DNA from: Roseateles oligotrophus
Lineage (GTDB): Bacteria > Pseudomonadota > Gammaproteobacteria > Burkholderiales > Burkholderiaceae_C
Length of the DNA: 64,000 nucleotides
Direction: 5' to 3'
NCBI RefSeq assembly: GCF_025717515.1
Contig: NZ_JAJIRN010000008.1
Span: 1 to 64,000 of the forward strand
Positions 1 through 8,126 of this stretch are shown here, in pieces. The notes under the pieces are model-generated. The model was not told the DNA's origin, did not search any database, and saw only the letters and a list, made by a program, of their open reading frames with translations. The position numbers and the translations under genes are program-made. Position 1 is the stretch's first letter. Every line of letters starts with the position of its first letter.

Positions 1-754
1 GCATGTTCTTCAACGCAATCCTCCATACTGGATTGGAGCACCAGACTCTGAGCAGGCTCTTCATGTGCATGACCAGATAGCGGGAGGACTTCCAACTGGC
101 GCGGCGTGCGTCGTGGATTACCCGAAAGCCTGGCTCGTAACGCAACTTGTGGTTAGCCAGGTGCATGCGCGCACAAAGGTCGTAGTCTTCGCAATACAGA
201 AAGTAGCGGGTGTCGAATCCGCCGATCTGACGAAAGGCCGTACTGCTCACGATATAGAACATACCTGCGAACCAGCGGAACTTGTGGTCGCCGACGGAAG
301 ACTCGCCCTGAACACCGAGTCGGCGCATAAAGAGGGACCAAGGGGTGAGATTCCAACGTACGGAGTCCTCCGTGATGCCTTCAGGGTTGACCACGCAGGG
401 TGCAACCAAGGCCGCGTTCTCTGCACGTGCGGTTTGGAGCAAGGGCGTGAATACGTCGGTGGGCAACGACAAGTCGGGATTCAGGATGGCGTACCAGTGC
501 GTTTCGCATTTTTTAAACGCCTGGTTGTGATTGGCTCCGAAACCCAAAGGCGATGCATTTCGCACGATATCGAGGCGCAGGCGATGGAGCGGCTGTATTT
601 CGTAGAGAAATGGTTCGCCGGGGACGTTTAGTGTGAGGATCACTTTGACGCCCGCCAGGGCCTCGATGGTGTCGAGTTGGGCGACCAATGTCTCGACAAG
701 CGGCCCATGGCCATGACTGACGATGGAAAGGGTGAGTTGATCGGAAAGAGTCAT
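1..754 (-). CDS. Family 2 glycosyltransferase, rhamnosyltransferase-like (3' end cut by window)
   Basis: Transfers a sugar from a nucleotide donor to a growing lipid-linked glycan at the cytoplasmic face. The frame is open from an ATG at 754 to the window edge, about 251 codons, so the C-terminus lies outside. The GT-A start reads TLSIVSHGHGPLV; the metal/nucleotide motif is NPD at about residues 92-94, followed by R-W-F-A-G-M-F at about 160 and the YCEDYDLC motif at about 187-194, whose ED pair usually carries the catalytic base. This pattern matches WbbL-type rhamnosyltransferases, but the sugar cannot be deduced. It is the last visible gene of the polysaccharide operon, 53 bases after the preceding gene. 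No clear ribosome site precedes the start. Confidence 0.87.
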   Translation of the reverse strand, partial: MTLSDQLTLSIVSHGHGPLVETLVAQLDTIEALAGVKVILTLNVPGEPFLYEIQPLHRLRLDIVRNASPLGFGANHNQAFKKCETHWYAILNPDLSLPTDVFTPLLQTARAENAALVAPCVVNPEGITEDSVRWNLTPWSLFMRRLGVQGESSVGDHKFRWFAGMFYIVSSTAFRQIGGFDTRYFLYCEDYDLCARMHLANHKLRYEPGFRVIHDARRASWKSSRYLVMHMKSLLRVWCSNPVWRIALKNM

Positions 755-807
755 GGGCGCACTGGGCTGATTGGAGTGGGAAGTGGCGGTGTGTTCGGCG
801 AAACGAC

Positions 808-1809
808 TCAATGGCTCTCGGAACCACCGAGACGGCGCATCTCGGCTACGGCATCGGCATAGGCCTGGATGACATCGGCTGGCGCGAGGTAGAGGCTTGG
901 CGGTTCTTCGGCGGCGGTGGATCGTGGCAGCGCGCGAGCGAGGGCATCGACATCGGGGTGGAACTGTGCCCCCCCGCTGAAGAATTCGCGGAACACCGGT
1001 CGGTCCAGCAGGTGCACTGGCATGCCGGCGAGCAAAGCAGAAGCGATGGGCCGCCCGAAACCCTCCTGCTCTGCAACAGACGCTATTACTTCAACTTGAC
1101 TCATGAATGCGTCCAGGCTTTCGTTATCACTGCGCGCGAGTTCGACGCTGACGTCCGGGAACGCGCCGCAGACCGCGCGAAGATAGGCTGTGTCATGCCC
1201 GTAGATGCGGAACGACAACTGGCGCTGCAACTCCGCGCGGCGAACCGCGACAAACAGGCGCTCGTAATTTTTCTTGGGAGAGTCGGTGCCGAGCAGACCA
1301 ACTACCGGCAAAGCGCTGGCAAGAGCCGGGCGGGCGGTGCGATTTGCTGGCGCAGGAAAGCGGTTTGGAGCGAAGACCATGCGCTGCGGAGAGACGCCAA
1401 GCCCAGCCACAAACGGCTGTGCATCACTGCGATTGATGTAGCCGACGCGGCAATACGACATTGCAAGCGACAAGCGCAACAGATTCCGCTTCAAGCCGGA
1501 TCTGGAACCCATTTCAAAGGGGTAGGCGTCGTGCAGAACGATCCACTGCCTGTTGATGCCGGGCAAGGGGTGCGGGGTCGGCGTGAAGAGCAGGTCGCCC
1601 CGCCAGGAGGCTTGGACCGTCTCTTTCACGTAACGGCTGGTCGAGCAGGCGACAGTCCTGCATGCAGGCAACAATTCCCGGACTGAGGCCGCGAGAGAGG
1701 GACGTACCAAAATCACTCGGACTAGATCAATATTCTCACGCAGGTAATCCAGGCCATAGAAGAAAAGGCCATTGGTGGATTTGATGTGGAAAAAATTTGC
1801 AGTGATCAT
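808..1809 (-). CDS. GT4-like (GT-B fold) glycosyltransferase
   Basis: Retaining glycosyltransferase of the large GT4/GT1 group, expected to add a sugar during repeat-unit assembly. The 333-residue protein has an N-terminal acceptor half and a C-terminal donor half with VGLLGTDSPKKNYERL (around 190) and EQEGFGRPIASALLAGMP (around 268). The latter is the place of the classical E-x7-E motif, but the second Glu is Ser here (EGFGRPIAS). That Glu normally contacts the donor sugar, so the enzyme may be divergent or impaired. It lies between the Wzy-like polymerase and the last glycosyltransferase, all on the minus strand. Confidence 0.82.
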   Translation of the reverse strand: MITANFFHIKSTNGLFFYGLDYLRENIDLVRVILVRPSLAASVRELLPACRTVACSTSRYVKETVQASWRGDLLFTPTPHPLPGINRQWIVLHDAYPFEMGSRSGLKRNLLRLSLAMSYCRVGYINRSDAQPFVAGLGVSPQRMVFAPNRFPAPANRTARPALASALPVVGLLGTDSPKKNYERLFVAVRRAELQRQLSFRIYGHDTAYLRAVCGAFPDVSVELARSDNESLDAFMSQVEVIASVAEQEGFGRPIASALLAGMPVHLLDRPVFREFFSGGAQFHPDVDALARALPRSTAAEEPPSLYLAPADVIQAYADAVAEMRRLGGSESH

Positions 1810-1924
1810 GGCTGGATTTCTTAATCCTCAGCAGCGCTGTGGAGGCGGGATATGCCTGCAAGGGTTGTTGCAAATTTCGGGGTGCGCGCAAGGTCTTCCA
1901 CGATCCGCCCAATTTTTGAATGAC

Positions 1925-3163
1925 TCAGGGCGCCAACTCCACGCGCCGTCTGTGCTGAACGAAGCTCCGTCTATACAGCTCGATGCCGATGTGAAGAGCA
2001 AAAAACAGGATGGTCGAATATGCGTACAAGAATAATGCACCATACCAACCTGGTATGGCCAGTACCAACCACGAATACCATATGACGTTCAGTGAGTCAT
2101 CGGTTCGTCGCAACAATATGGTTGCAAAAAATGAGACTGCGCAAAGCATGGTCACGTAGAGGACGTTGAAGACCATCAATGATGGCGCGATGAATAACCA
2201 TCCGACAAACGTTGGATTGGCATTCCAGTTCACATCGGTGGAAAAGGGGTCGAGATAAGCAGCAAATGCTTGCCCGGCACTGATCTTCTGGGGACTACCG
2301 AAGAGCGTGTCGATCGCGATCCCGTGTATGCCCTCATACCAAAACGGCGCAATCAATCCTTTGTCGAAATCAAGCTGAAATATGTCTTTGAACTGATAGG
2401 AAGCGATCAAACTCGACAGGAGTTGCAGCCTGTCAAAAGCCTGCTGCATGGCGGCAAGCAGCAAGTCGCCGACATCGATCAATTGATACAAGGCGAAAAA
2501 ATCCTGAATGCTGTCGCCACCGCCAATGGCCAGAAATCGAATAAATAGCTTAAAAAATAATAAGAATGGGTAAAATATTGTCAACGCTATAACTCCGTAC
2601 AAGATGTGCGCGAGTTTGACTTTTCCGGCGCTGTACATTCGACAGGATTCTAGAAAAATCGCTGTCAGAACGACGCCAGACCATCCTCTGATTAAACTCG
2701 ACGCGATCCAGACAAAAAAATTAAAAGTGAAATATTTAGAATCTCTGTAAGTGCCGTAAAAGACTAGAAAGAGCAAATCAACAGGGATCAACACCCAGAT
2801 CTTTGAAAAAATCGAGCTATCCCGCAGTGTTGAACCGGCGACATATGTGCCCGCGCTCATGAAGTAAACAACGAAGCCGATTTGCAGGGTGGCCACAATC
2901 AGTCCGACAGGGCGCCCAAAATCAGCATGCCGCTTGTCCCCGAAAACGTTTTTTATCTTTATTTTCTGCAACGACGAGAATAAAAACACTTGAAAATAGG
3001 CATATGATGTCAGCAGCAGCAGCAGCAAAAATAATATCGCCTCGGCAGCAGGAGGAGTGACGGAATTAGACTCGCCGTACAACTGCCCACCGTTCAGAAT
3101 CAGCAGGAAATAGATGACGTTGACAAGCAAGTAGAAGTCGAGCCAAATGTAACGAGCATGCAT
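1925..3163 (-). CDS. Wzy-like O-antigen/repeat-unit polymerase (polytopic membrane protein)
   Basis: A 412-residue hydrophobic protein with about ten to twelve predicted membrane segments, starting with one at residues 8-24 and ending with one near 385-400. A long hydrophilic loop between about 225 and 320 contains WYEGIHGIAIDTLFG. This topology, the length and the neighbourhood (flippase, glycosyltransferases, Wzz-like protein) fit a Wzy polymerase, which joins undecaprenyl-linked repeat units in the periplasm. Wzy proteins share little sequence, so the call rests on topology and context. Base composition is markedly AT-richer than the chromosome to the right. It starts 13 bases after the UbiA-like gene ends, so the two are co-transcribed. 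Confidence 0.65.
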   Translation of the reverse strand: MHARYIWLDFYLLVNVIYFLLILNGGQLYGESNSVTPPAAEAILFLLLLLLTSYAYFQVFLFSSLQKIKIKNVFGDKRHADFGRPVGLIVATLQIGFVVYFMSAGTYVAGSTLRDSSIFSKIWVLIPVDLLFLVFYGTYRDSKYFTFNFFVWIASSLIRGWSGVVLTAIFLESCRMYSAGKVKLAHILYGVIALTIFYPFLLFFKLFIRFLAIGGGDSIQDFFALYQLIDVGDLLLAAMQQAFDRLQLLSSLIASYQFKDIFQLDFDKGLIAPFWYEGIHGIAIDTLFGSPQKISAGQAFAAYLDPFSTDVNWNANPTFVGWLFIAPSLMVFNVLYVTMLCAVSFFATILLRRTDDSLNVIWYSWLVLAIPGWYGALFLYAYSTILFFALHIGIELYRRSFVQHRRRVELAP

Positions 3164-3176
3164 GTCGAACCCAAGT

Positions 3177-3929
3177 TCACTTCTTTAGTTGCTGCAAGAA
3201 AGGACGTACGCAATCGTAGATCAATGCCTTGTTGTGGTTCAAAAAATATGGCAGTGAGACGAGGAATAACTTTAGATCTAGTGCCACGAGCACGGGGGCA
3301 AGTCCAAGATAAATATTGAGGCTCACGAGCCTGAAGTCCGGATCGGTTATAGCGATCAGCTTCTTCGACTTAAGGTAATGAAGAAGTTTGACTGCGATGT
3401 GCGGAAGGATTGCAAATATCATCAGGCCGCCGGACGCGTCCAACAACGAAAAGCGTATCAAAACCTTGATCGTGTTCAATGCTAAAAATGTCGAAACTCG
3501 TTTTCCTGGGCGCAGCATCAGATTGTGCAGGAAAAATATGCAAATCAGAAACAGCAGCAACAATAGGGTTGGCACGAACCGATTTCCCTGGTGGTGATGC
3601 AGGATCATTAGCATCACTGCAATGACAGGTATTCTTGCGGACAGGAAAACAGGTACTCGAAAGCTGGAGAACTGATCGCGATCGGTCCTGCCTTCTTTTT
3701 CTTTTAGGGAGACCAAGTCGTTGTGGATATAGCCGATCTCGTATACGGAATAGACCAGCAGGAATCCAAACAGGACGGCGAGTAGCCCCCCCCCCGAGAG
3801 GCTCGATGCAATGAGAAATGGTGCCAATTCCATAAGGAACAGGCCAACAAGCTGAGGCATCGTAGGGTTCGGGTGATACCTAAGGACAAAAACGGACCCC
3901 GGAACAATACCGAAAAGGAACTCTCTCAT
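3177..3929 (-). CDS. Polytopic membrane protein, possible divergent UbiA-family transferase
   Basis: A 250-residue protein with about seven hydrophobic segments. Between segments two and three it carries YEIGYIHNDLVSLKEKEGR (about 62-80), which recalls the Asp-rich prenyl-diphosphate loop of UbiA enzymes (Y..ND..D...D) but lacks the later Asp residues. UbiA relatives in glycan loci move polyprenyl-phosphate-linked pentose precursors. The HAD phosphatase gene lies directly upstream, and some UbiA-like enzymes are fused to HAD phosphatases, which supports the idea. The alternative is an unrelated membrane protein of the glycan pathway. An AGGA ribosome site lies before the ATG. Confidence 0.4.
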   Translation of the reverse strand: MREFLFGIVPGSVFVLRYHPNPTMPQLVGLFLMELAPFLIASSLSGGGLLAVLFGFLLVYSVYEIGYIHNDLVSLKEKEGRTDRDQFSSFRVPVFLSARIPVIAVMLMILHHHQGNRFVPTLLLLLFLICIFFLHNLMLRPGKRVSTFLALNTIKVLIRFSLLDASGGLMIFAILPHIAVKLLHYLKSKKLIAITDPDFRLVSLNIYLGLAPVLVALDLKLFLVSLPYFLNHNKALIYDCVRPFLQQLKK

Positions 3930-4278
3930 CTTGTTTTCCTAATAAGGTGTCGGGCGGCGCTGCGGGCTTGACAAGCCAGCCGCCTTGAGGCCGGAGGTTG
4001 GGCACTGACGTCAGAGGTGTGGCTTGCTGCGTCGTTCCGTTCCATCTGAGCATCCCAGGCCCCCGGCGGCGCCCGGCGCTCGCGAAGAAACATCCTGTTT
4101 TGCGCCATTGTTGCAATGCGGAACATCTTGTTTCTTGTGAGTGTGGTGCTTGTAATGTTCGTTGAACATTTCAATCGGTGTCCGCTTGAAAGGCGTTAAG
4201 GGTGTGGCTCACACCCCGTGGCGCGCCGCCGACCGACGGTCTTCATCGTCGGCATCGGTTCGTCGTGATGAACGTGGC
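3930..4278. other. Intergenic region with several palindromes, one attC-like
   Basis: No convincing gene is visible in this 349-base gap between the HAD gene and the UbiA-like gene. It holds three inverted repeats. A long imperfect hairpin at about 3953-3984 (GGCGGC with GCCGCC, inner GGCTT with AAGCC) is flanked on the minus strand by GCCCAAC (3997-4003) and ATTAGGA (3937-3943), an arrangement resembling a degraded integron attC. A second hairpin at 4169-4191 pairs TTTCAATCGG with CCGCTTGAAA. A third at 4200-4216 pairs GGGTGTG with CACACCC. None has a T-run, so they are not standard terminators. An open frame at 3926-4174 (minus) looks like chance. Confidence 0.35.
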
Positions 4279-4854
4279 TCAGGCCTTTCTACGGTAGTAG
4301 TTTTTGGTAGTAATTGAATGGCCATCGATCAATATATTCTTTGCCTTGTCGAGGAAATCCAGTGTGCTATCCGAATAGATGGTTCTTATCACCATCCCTC
4401 TGGTAGTCAGCGACTTGTAGGCCTTGCTTTTTTTCGCAAGATAGTCTCGAATCAGTATGCCGCATACTGTTTTTGAAGAAATTGATTCAACCAGAAGTAC
4501 GCGTGCCAGAATCGCTATCAACTTCTCGGGCGCGGCGGAAACGAGAAAAACATTTGCGCCGCTAACCTTGTATTTGCCAATTCTGCGGAGGAGCTGCTTG
4601 TTCGCGAGCGAAGCATCGGTCAACAAGTACCTAATTATCCGATCAATGTCCGCGGCGGGTATGAATGCGGTGAATAAATATTCAATTTTTCTTCTGATCG
4701 GCGGTACCAACGCAACGGCGTAAAAAAATTTAGCCAATTTGTGAATGATTTTGTACCGGGCATTCTCTTGTAGCCAACTTCTGATAACGATGTCATGCAG
4801 ATCGCCGAAGACCAATGTTTTGTCCACATCGAATACTACAACATTGTCATTCAT
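4279..4854 (-). CDS. HAD-superfamily phosphatase (SerB/HAD-IB-like)
   Basis: Predicted Mg-dependent phosphomonoesterase, about 191 residues. Motif I is FDVDKTL near residue 8, with nucleophile and acid Asp two residues apart. Motif II is the Ser in LVSAAPEKL, motif III the Lys in KKSKAYKSL, and motif IV is YSDSTLDF with its Asp. The ATG at 4854 was chosen because it overlaps the stop of the upstream glycosyltransferase by eight bases, which suggests translational coupling; the longer frame back to 4881 would need a TTG start. Its neighbours suggest it dephosphorylates a polyprenyl-sugar-phosphate intermediate made with the UbiA-like protein. That role is inference; the HAD fold is clear. Confidence 0.78.
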   Translation of the reverse strand: MNDNVVVFDVDKTLVFGDLHDIVIRSWLQENARYKIIHKLAKFFYAVALVPPIRRKIEYLFTAFIPAADIDRIIRYLLTDASLANKQLLRRIGKYKVSGANVFLVSAAPEKLIAILARVLLVESISSKTVCGILIRDYLAKKSKAYKSLTTRGMVIRTIYSDSTLDFLDKAKNILIDGHSITTKNYYRRKA

Positions 4855-5773
4855 TTGCTTGGCGCTTGAAATATTCTTCAAGCCGTTGGACGGGGTCTAG
4901 GTGTTCGGCCATGCAGTGAACCGCCAAGCCGGGGACGGGTGTTATCAATCTTCGATTTAGTTTTCCTGTTAACCGGGAGAACATTTGATGATCATTCTTT
5001 GTGGAGTAGATGTATTTGAAATCCCGTTTTAACTTGTCGAACTGTACCAGAAAGCTGCCGCAGGTCGACGGTGCAGTGATCCAATGCCGGGTGCCCGTGT
5101 TGAATAGTTCCGTGCCTTGGTAGTTTTTCGGAATTTTGTATCGATCAGGATGATCGTACAAAGAAAGGTAATCAAAAGGTATTTCTGAGGCGTAGGCGTT
5201 TAGTACCTCGGTCACCCAGTCTTTGTGGTGCAAATAATCATTCTCAAGGAGATAGATGATGTCCTTATCGTCGAAATCCATTGACAATGTTTCCCGCAAC
5301 AAGACCAGAGCGGCCTCGACCGCCGACTTGGTGCTCAACAGAAAAACCTGCACATTTATTTCGATCGTCTCAAGATACTTGGATAACGAGTCGGAAAGAA
5401 ATTCTTCCCGGGTTCCGTTGTAATAAATGATGACCTTTACCGTATTCTTGCTTGAGTGATTTTCGATGGATTCTATCAAATTATGAAAGCACTTGTCGTG
5501 ACTGAAGGAATCGGGCCGGCTTTTCTGTGGGAATCGATTGTGATCCTGGGAAATGTACACATGCCGGTAGATCACGATGATATTTCGACGACTGCCGTCG
5601 TCGATCTTTGTGCGGGTCCGCGACTTGTTCGCCGCACGCAATTGCCGATAAGCATTCCACATCGACCTGAGAAGGCTGCTTTTTTTTAGTCGGCTGACGA
5701 GTGTATGTTGACGCAGCAATTTTTCGTCAGCCGGCGTGATTCCGAGCGTGGTGCTGTTGATCTGGTAAGTCAT
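4847..5773 (-). CDS. Putative glycosyltransferase (GT-A-like)
   Basis: A 308-residue soluble protein. After a variable, basic N-terminal 70 residues, RNIIVIYRHVYIS begins a GT-A-like core. IIYLLENDYLHHKDW at about 192-206 resembles the acidic metal-binding motif of family 2 enzymes, and the C-terminal half contains HWITAPSTCGSFLV and LITPVPGLAVHCMAEHL. I do not recognise a characterised homologue, so donor and acceptor are unknown. It starts after a 392-base gap that separates it from the wzx gene, so it may have its own promoter there, and its end overlaps the HAD phosphatase start. Base composition is AT-rich like its neighbours, consistent with an acquired glycan locus. Confidence 0.6.
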   Translation of the reverse strand: MTYQINSTTLGITPADEKLLRQHTLVSRLKKSSLLRSMWNAYRQLRAANKSRTRTKIDDGSRRNIIVIYRHVYISQDHNRFPQKSRPDSFSHDKCFHNLIESIENHSSKNTVKVIIYYNGTREEFLSDSLSKYLETIEINVQVFLLSTKSAVEAALVLLRETLSMDFDDKDIIYLLENDYLHHKDWVTEVLNAYASEIPFDYLSLYDHPDRYKIPKNYQGTELFNTGTRHWITAPSTCGSFLVQFDKLKRDFKYIYSTKNDHQMFSRLTGKLNRRLITPVPGLAVHCMAEHLDPVQRLEEYFKRQANE

Positions 5774-6165
5774 ATTGATTATTCACTCTGGGGTGTAGTA
5801 CCAGTTCGTTTCTCTGCGAGGGATGGCCCCTAGTTTCAAGCATGAGGGGCGGAGGGATAGGGGCGGGCGCGAGGGTTGTACGTCAGGCCATAATCCGGCC
5901 GGGATTATGCGCGCCTCGCCGGTCTCAAAGCACCGGGGCTTTTCGGCTGGCCCCAGTGGTTGAGCCTGAGCACTGGCAGTGACGGATAGCCTCAAGCATC
6001 CATGTATCACTTCAACAGAAACCACTTCTTCTTGCATACTCAGTCCGAGGAATTGATCTGCGCGGCAGTGCGCTGTCCAAGTTGCCGGGCTAGGATCAAA
6101 GCCCATCGTAGATCCGGAGTGACATACGGTTCTGTGATCTTGAATTTCTGCGACGCTGAATGCGC
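5774..6165. other. 392-base gap between wzx and glycosyltransferase genes
   Basis: No recognised gene. GC content is higher than in the flanking glycan genes. Two short open frames exist: a minus-strand frame at 5783-6106 (107 codons), Pro/Arg-rich and probably spurious, and a 55-codon plus-strand frame with Cys pairs at 6002-6169, listed separately. The stretch may be the remnant of an inserted element, but no terminal repeats were found. Confidence 0.3.
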
Positions 6166-6169
6166 CTAA
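6002..6169 (+). CDS. Possible small Cys-pair (zinc-ribbon-like) ORF
   Basis: A 55-codon frame on the strand opposite to all its neighbours. It starts ATG-TAT-CAC and contains RCPSCRAR (Cys 25 and 28) and FCDAECA (Cys 50 and 54), a CxxC...CxxxC spacing that could hold a metal. An in-frame stop lies five codons upstream of the ATG, so the frame cannot be longer. Its end overlaps the stop of the convergent wzx gene by four bases. GGATAG lies 12 bases before the ATG, a poor ribosome site. It may be chance, because the opposite strand is also open here. Confidence 0.2.
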   Translation: MYHFNRNHFFLHTQSEELICAAVRCPSCRARIKAHRRSGVTYGSVILNFCDAECA

Positions 6170-7683
6170 CGTTTCATTTCGGGAAAACGAGTGCGCAATT
6201 TTTCATAGGTTTTTTGCCTCACATATGAGGAGCCTGCCGCAGTAACGATGAAAAGCGCAAGACTTAATAGGGCGATAGAGATGGCGACAGGTAGGCGTTC
6301 ATGCGACCATTGCAATAGGCAATAGGCCCCACCTCCCGCGATGCAGGGCAGGACCGCAATCGCGCCAATATCGTGCGCCAGCCACCTTGCATGCAGCCCA
6401 CGCAGAAAGCTTCGGTGCACCACCGGAACCCAAAATAGAAAACTCAGAAAATTCGCGCCCAGCCATGCCCAGCCGGCGCCAATCATTCCGAATGCGGTTG
6501 CGGCCCAGATCACCGAGGGAATTAGTATGAGCACAAACAGCGCATTGCCAACCAAGTGCAACTTCAAATCACCCTTCGCGAACTGAAGATAATACGGAAA
6601 CGCCGCTAGAACCAAGAAACCATTGCCTAGCGCGTACAGCGTCAAAACCGGGGCTGCCTTGCTGGCGATCTCCGCGTTGCCGGTCCAAGCCCACAGCACC
6701 TGTTCAGAGAATATTGCCAAAACCAAGGTGGCAGGGACCGCGATTACGGTGACAAGTTGTGTCGCATTGCGATATAGCGCAATAAGGCCGGCTTCGTCCT
6801 TCGCCGCAAAAAGGCAGGTCAGACGCGGAACCAGCGCAACACTGATGGGGCCGCTGATTACCATGATCCCGCTGGCCATCAGGACCGCAAGAGTAAAGTA
6901 AGCGTAGTCACCGAGCGACAGTATCCTGGACAGCACGAGTTTGTCGGTTTGCGTGACCAGCACCCAGACCGCACTTGTAAATGCAAGCGAGAGGGAAAAT
7001 CTAAGTACGCCACGTAGCGGTGCCCAGTCCCATGGCCCATCCAACCTACCTTTTGACTGTGGCATCAAACGGTGTGTCTGTACTACCAGGATAGTCAACT
7101 CTGCCACAGCGACGAGCAGTTGATAGGTGAAAAAATGAACCGGTGTCGATCCAACGTAGATGAAGAACGGGATGACGAGGACGAAGCGCACCGTAGCGAC
7201 CGCGCTATTGAAGCCGCTGAGCCATACCAGCCGCTCAAAGCCGGATATCACACCACGGTACAACCCGCCGACCCAACGCAGTGCGACGATGACTCCGATC
7301 AGAATGACGGCCCGCTGCACCTCGAGCAATGATAGTTCCTGCACCTTGAGCCAGTCACTGGCAACTCGACCCGAAGCGAGTCCCATAGCAAGGCCGCCGA
7401 GAACCGCTGTTCCGACAAATATGCCCTCCAGGGCCCTAAGCATTCGGCGCAAGCTGACGGCATCCGTAGCTCCACCATTAAACCGCGCGGTCTCACGTGA
7501 CATGGTTGGGGTCAAACCCATGTCGATTAACTGAAACCACGCCTGAAGCATAGCGAAGAAGCCAACCAGCCCGTACGCTTCGGCACCCATATAAGTGACA
7601 TAGAGCGGCACCATGACGATGCCGATCAGCGTCACATAGATCTGGCTGGCATAGTTGGCAAGAATGTTTTTCTTGAGAGACAA
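6166..7683 (-). CDS. wzx: Wzx-type polysaccharide flippase (MOP superfamily)
   Basis: Moves undecaprenyl-diphosphate-linked repeat units across the inner membrane. The protein has 505 residues and about 12-14 membrane segments. The N-terminus LKKNILANYASQ...VPLYVTYMGAEAYGL is characteristic of polysaccharide-biosynthesis flippases. The start is a TTG at 7683: the next upstream in-frame codons include a stop, and the conserved N-terminus begins right at this TTG. It follows the acetyltransferase gene by 17 bases. With the Wzy-like and Wzz-like proteins it indicates a Wzx/Wzy-dependent pathway. Confidence 0.88.
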   Translation of the reverse strand: MSLKKNILANYASQIYVTLIGIVMVPLYVTYMGAEAYGLVGFFAMLQAWFQLIDMGLTPTMSRETARFNGGATDAVSLRRMLRALEGIFVGTAVLGGLAMGLASGRVASDWLKVQELSLLEVQRAVILIGVIVALRWVGGLYRGVISGFERLVWLSGFNSAVATVRFVLVIPFFIYVGSTPVHFFTYQLLVAVAELTILVVQTHRLMPQSKGRLDGPWDWAPLRGVLRFSLSLAFTSAVWVLVTQTDKLVLSRILSLGDYAYFTLAVLMASGIMVISGPISVALVPRLTCLFAAKDEAGLIALYRNATQLVTVIAVPATLVLAIFSEQVLWAWTGNAEIASKAAPVLTLYALGNGFLVLAAFPYYLQFAKGDLKLHLVGNALFVLILIPSVIWAATAFGMIGAGWAWLGANFLSFLFWVPVVHRSFLRGLHARWLAHDIGAIAVLPCIAGGGAYCLLQWSHERLPVAISIALLSLALFIVTAAGSSYVRQKTYEKLRTRFPEMKR

Positions 7684-7700
7684 GGTGGAGAAATTCTATT

Positions 7701-8123
7701 TTATTCGTCTAGTTTTTTTTCTACGAAAACGGATGTATCCGTTTCCGATGCAATTGAAAATCCCAGTCTTCTGTAGAGAGTTATTACCCGCGGGTTGGTC
7801 TTGTAGATTTCTAATCTGAATACTTTGAATTCGCTCTTCTTCAAGAAATCAAGGGTCGACTTGATCAAATTCGGACCCAGCCCGTAAATTCTATGCGTTG
7901 CCGCTACTGCAAGCATGGTTCCGTAAGCTACCCTGTTGACCGCGTCGGTGCAGTAGACCGCCATCACTGCGACTAATGCCCCCTTGTCATGAACGGAAAA
8001 AATGGTGGCCTTATTGTATAGTTTGTTTGAATATTCAGTCAAATCCACTGACGACGAAAGGGGTGGGACAAAGTCGCCATCAATTTCCTTCAATAGGCCT
8101 TCAATTTCTAGCGGAAAATTCAT
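7701..8123 (-). CDS. GNAT-family N-acetyltransferase
   Basis: A 140-residue acetyl-CoA-dependent acyltransferase. The conserved core runs from ALVAVMAVYC through MLAVAATHRIYGLGPNLIKSTLDFL (around 72-95, a degenerate R/Q-x-x-G-x-G/A pyrophosphate loop) to LEIYKTNPRVITLYRRLGF (around 103-121), which is the typical strand-and-helix motif B. It lies three bases after an aminotransferase gene, so the likely job is to acylate the amino group that enzyme installs on a nucleotide sugar. This is inferred from context; sugar specificity is not visible. Confidence 0.75.
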   Translation of the reverse strand: MNFPLEIEGLLKEIDGDFVPPLSSSVDLTEYSNKLYNKATIFSVHDKGALVAVMAVYCTDAVNRVAYGTMLAVAATHRIYGLGPNLIKSTLDFLKKSEFKVFRLEIYKTNPRVITLYRRLGFSIASETDTSVFVEKKLDE

Positions 8124-8126
8124 GGT

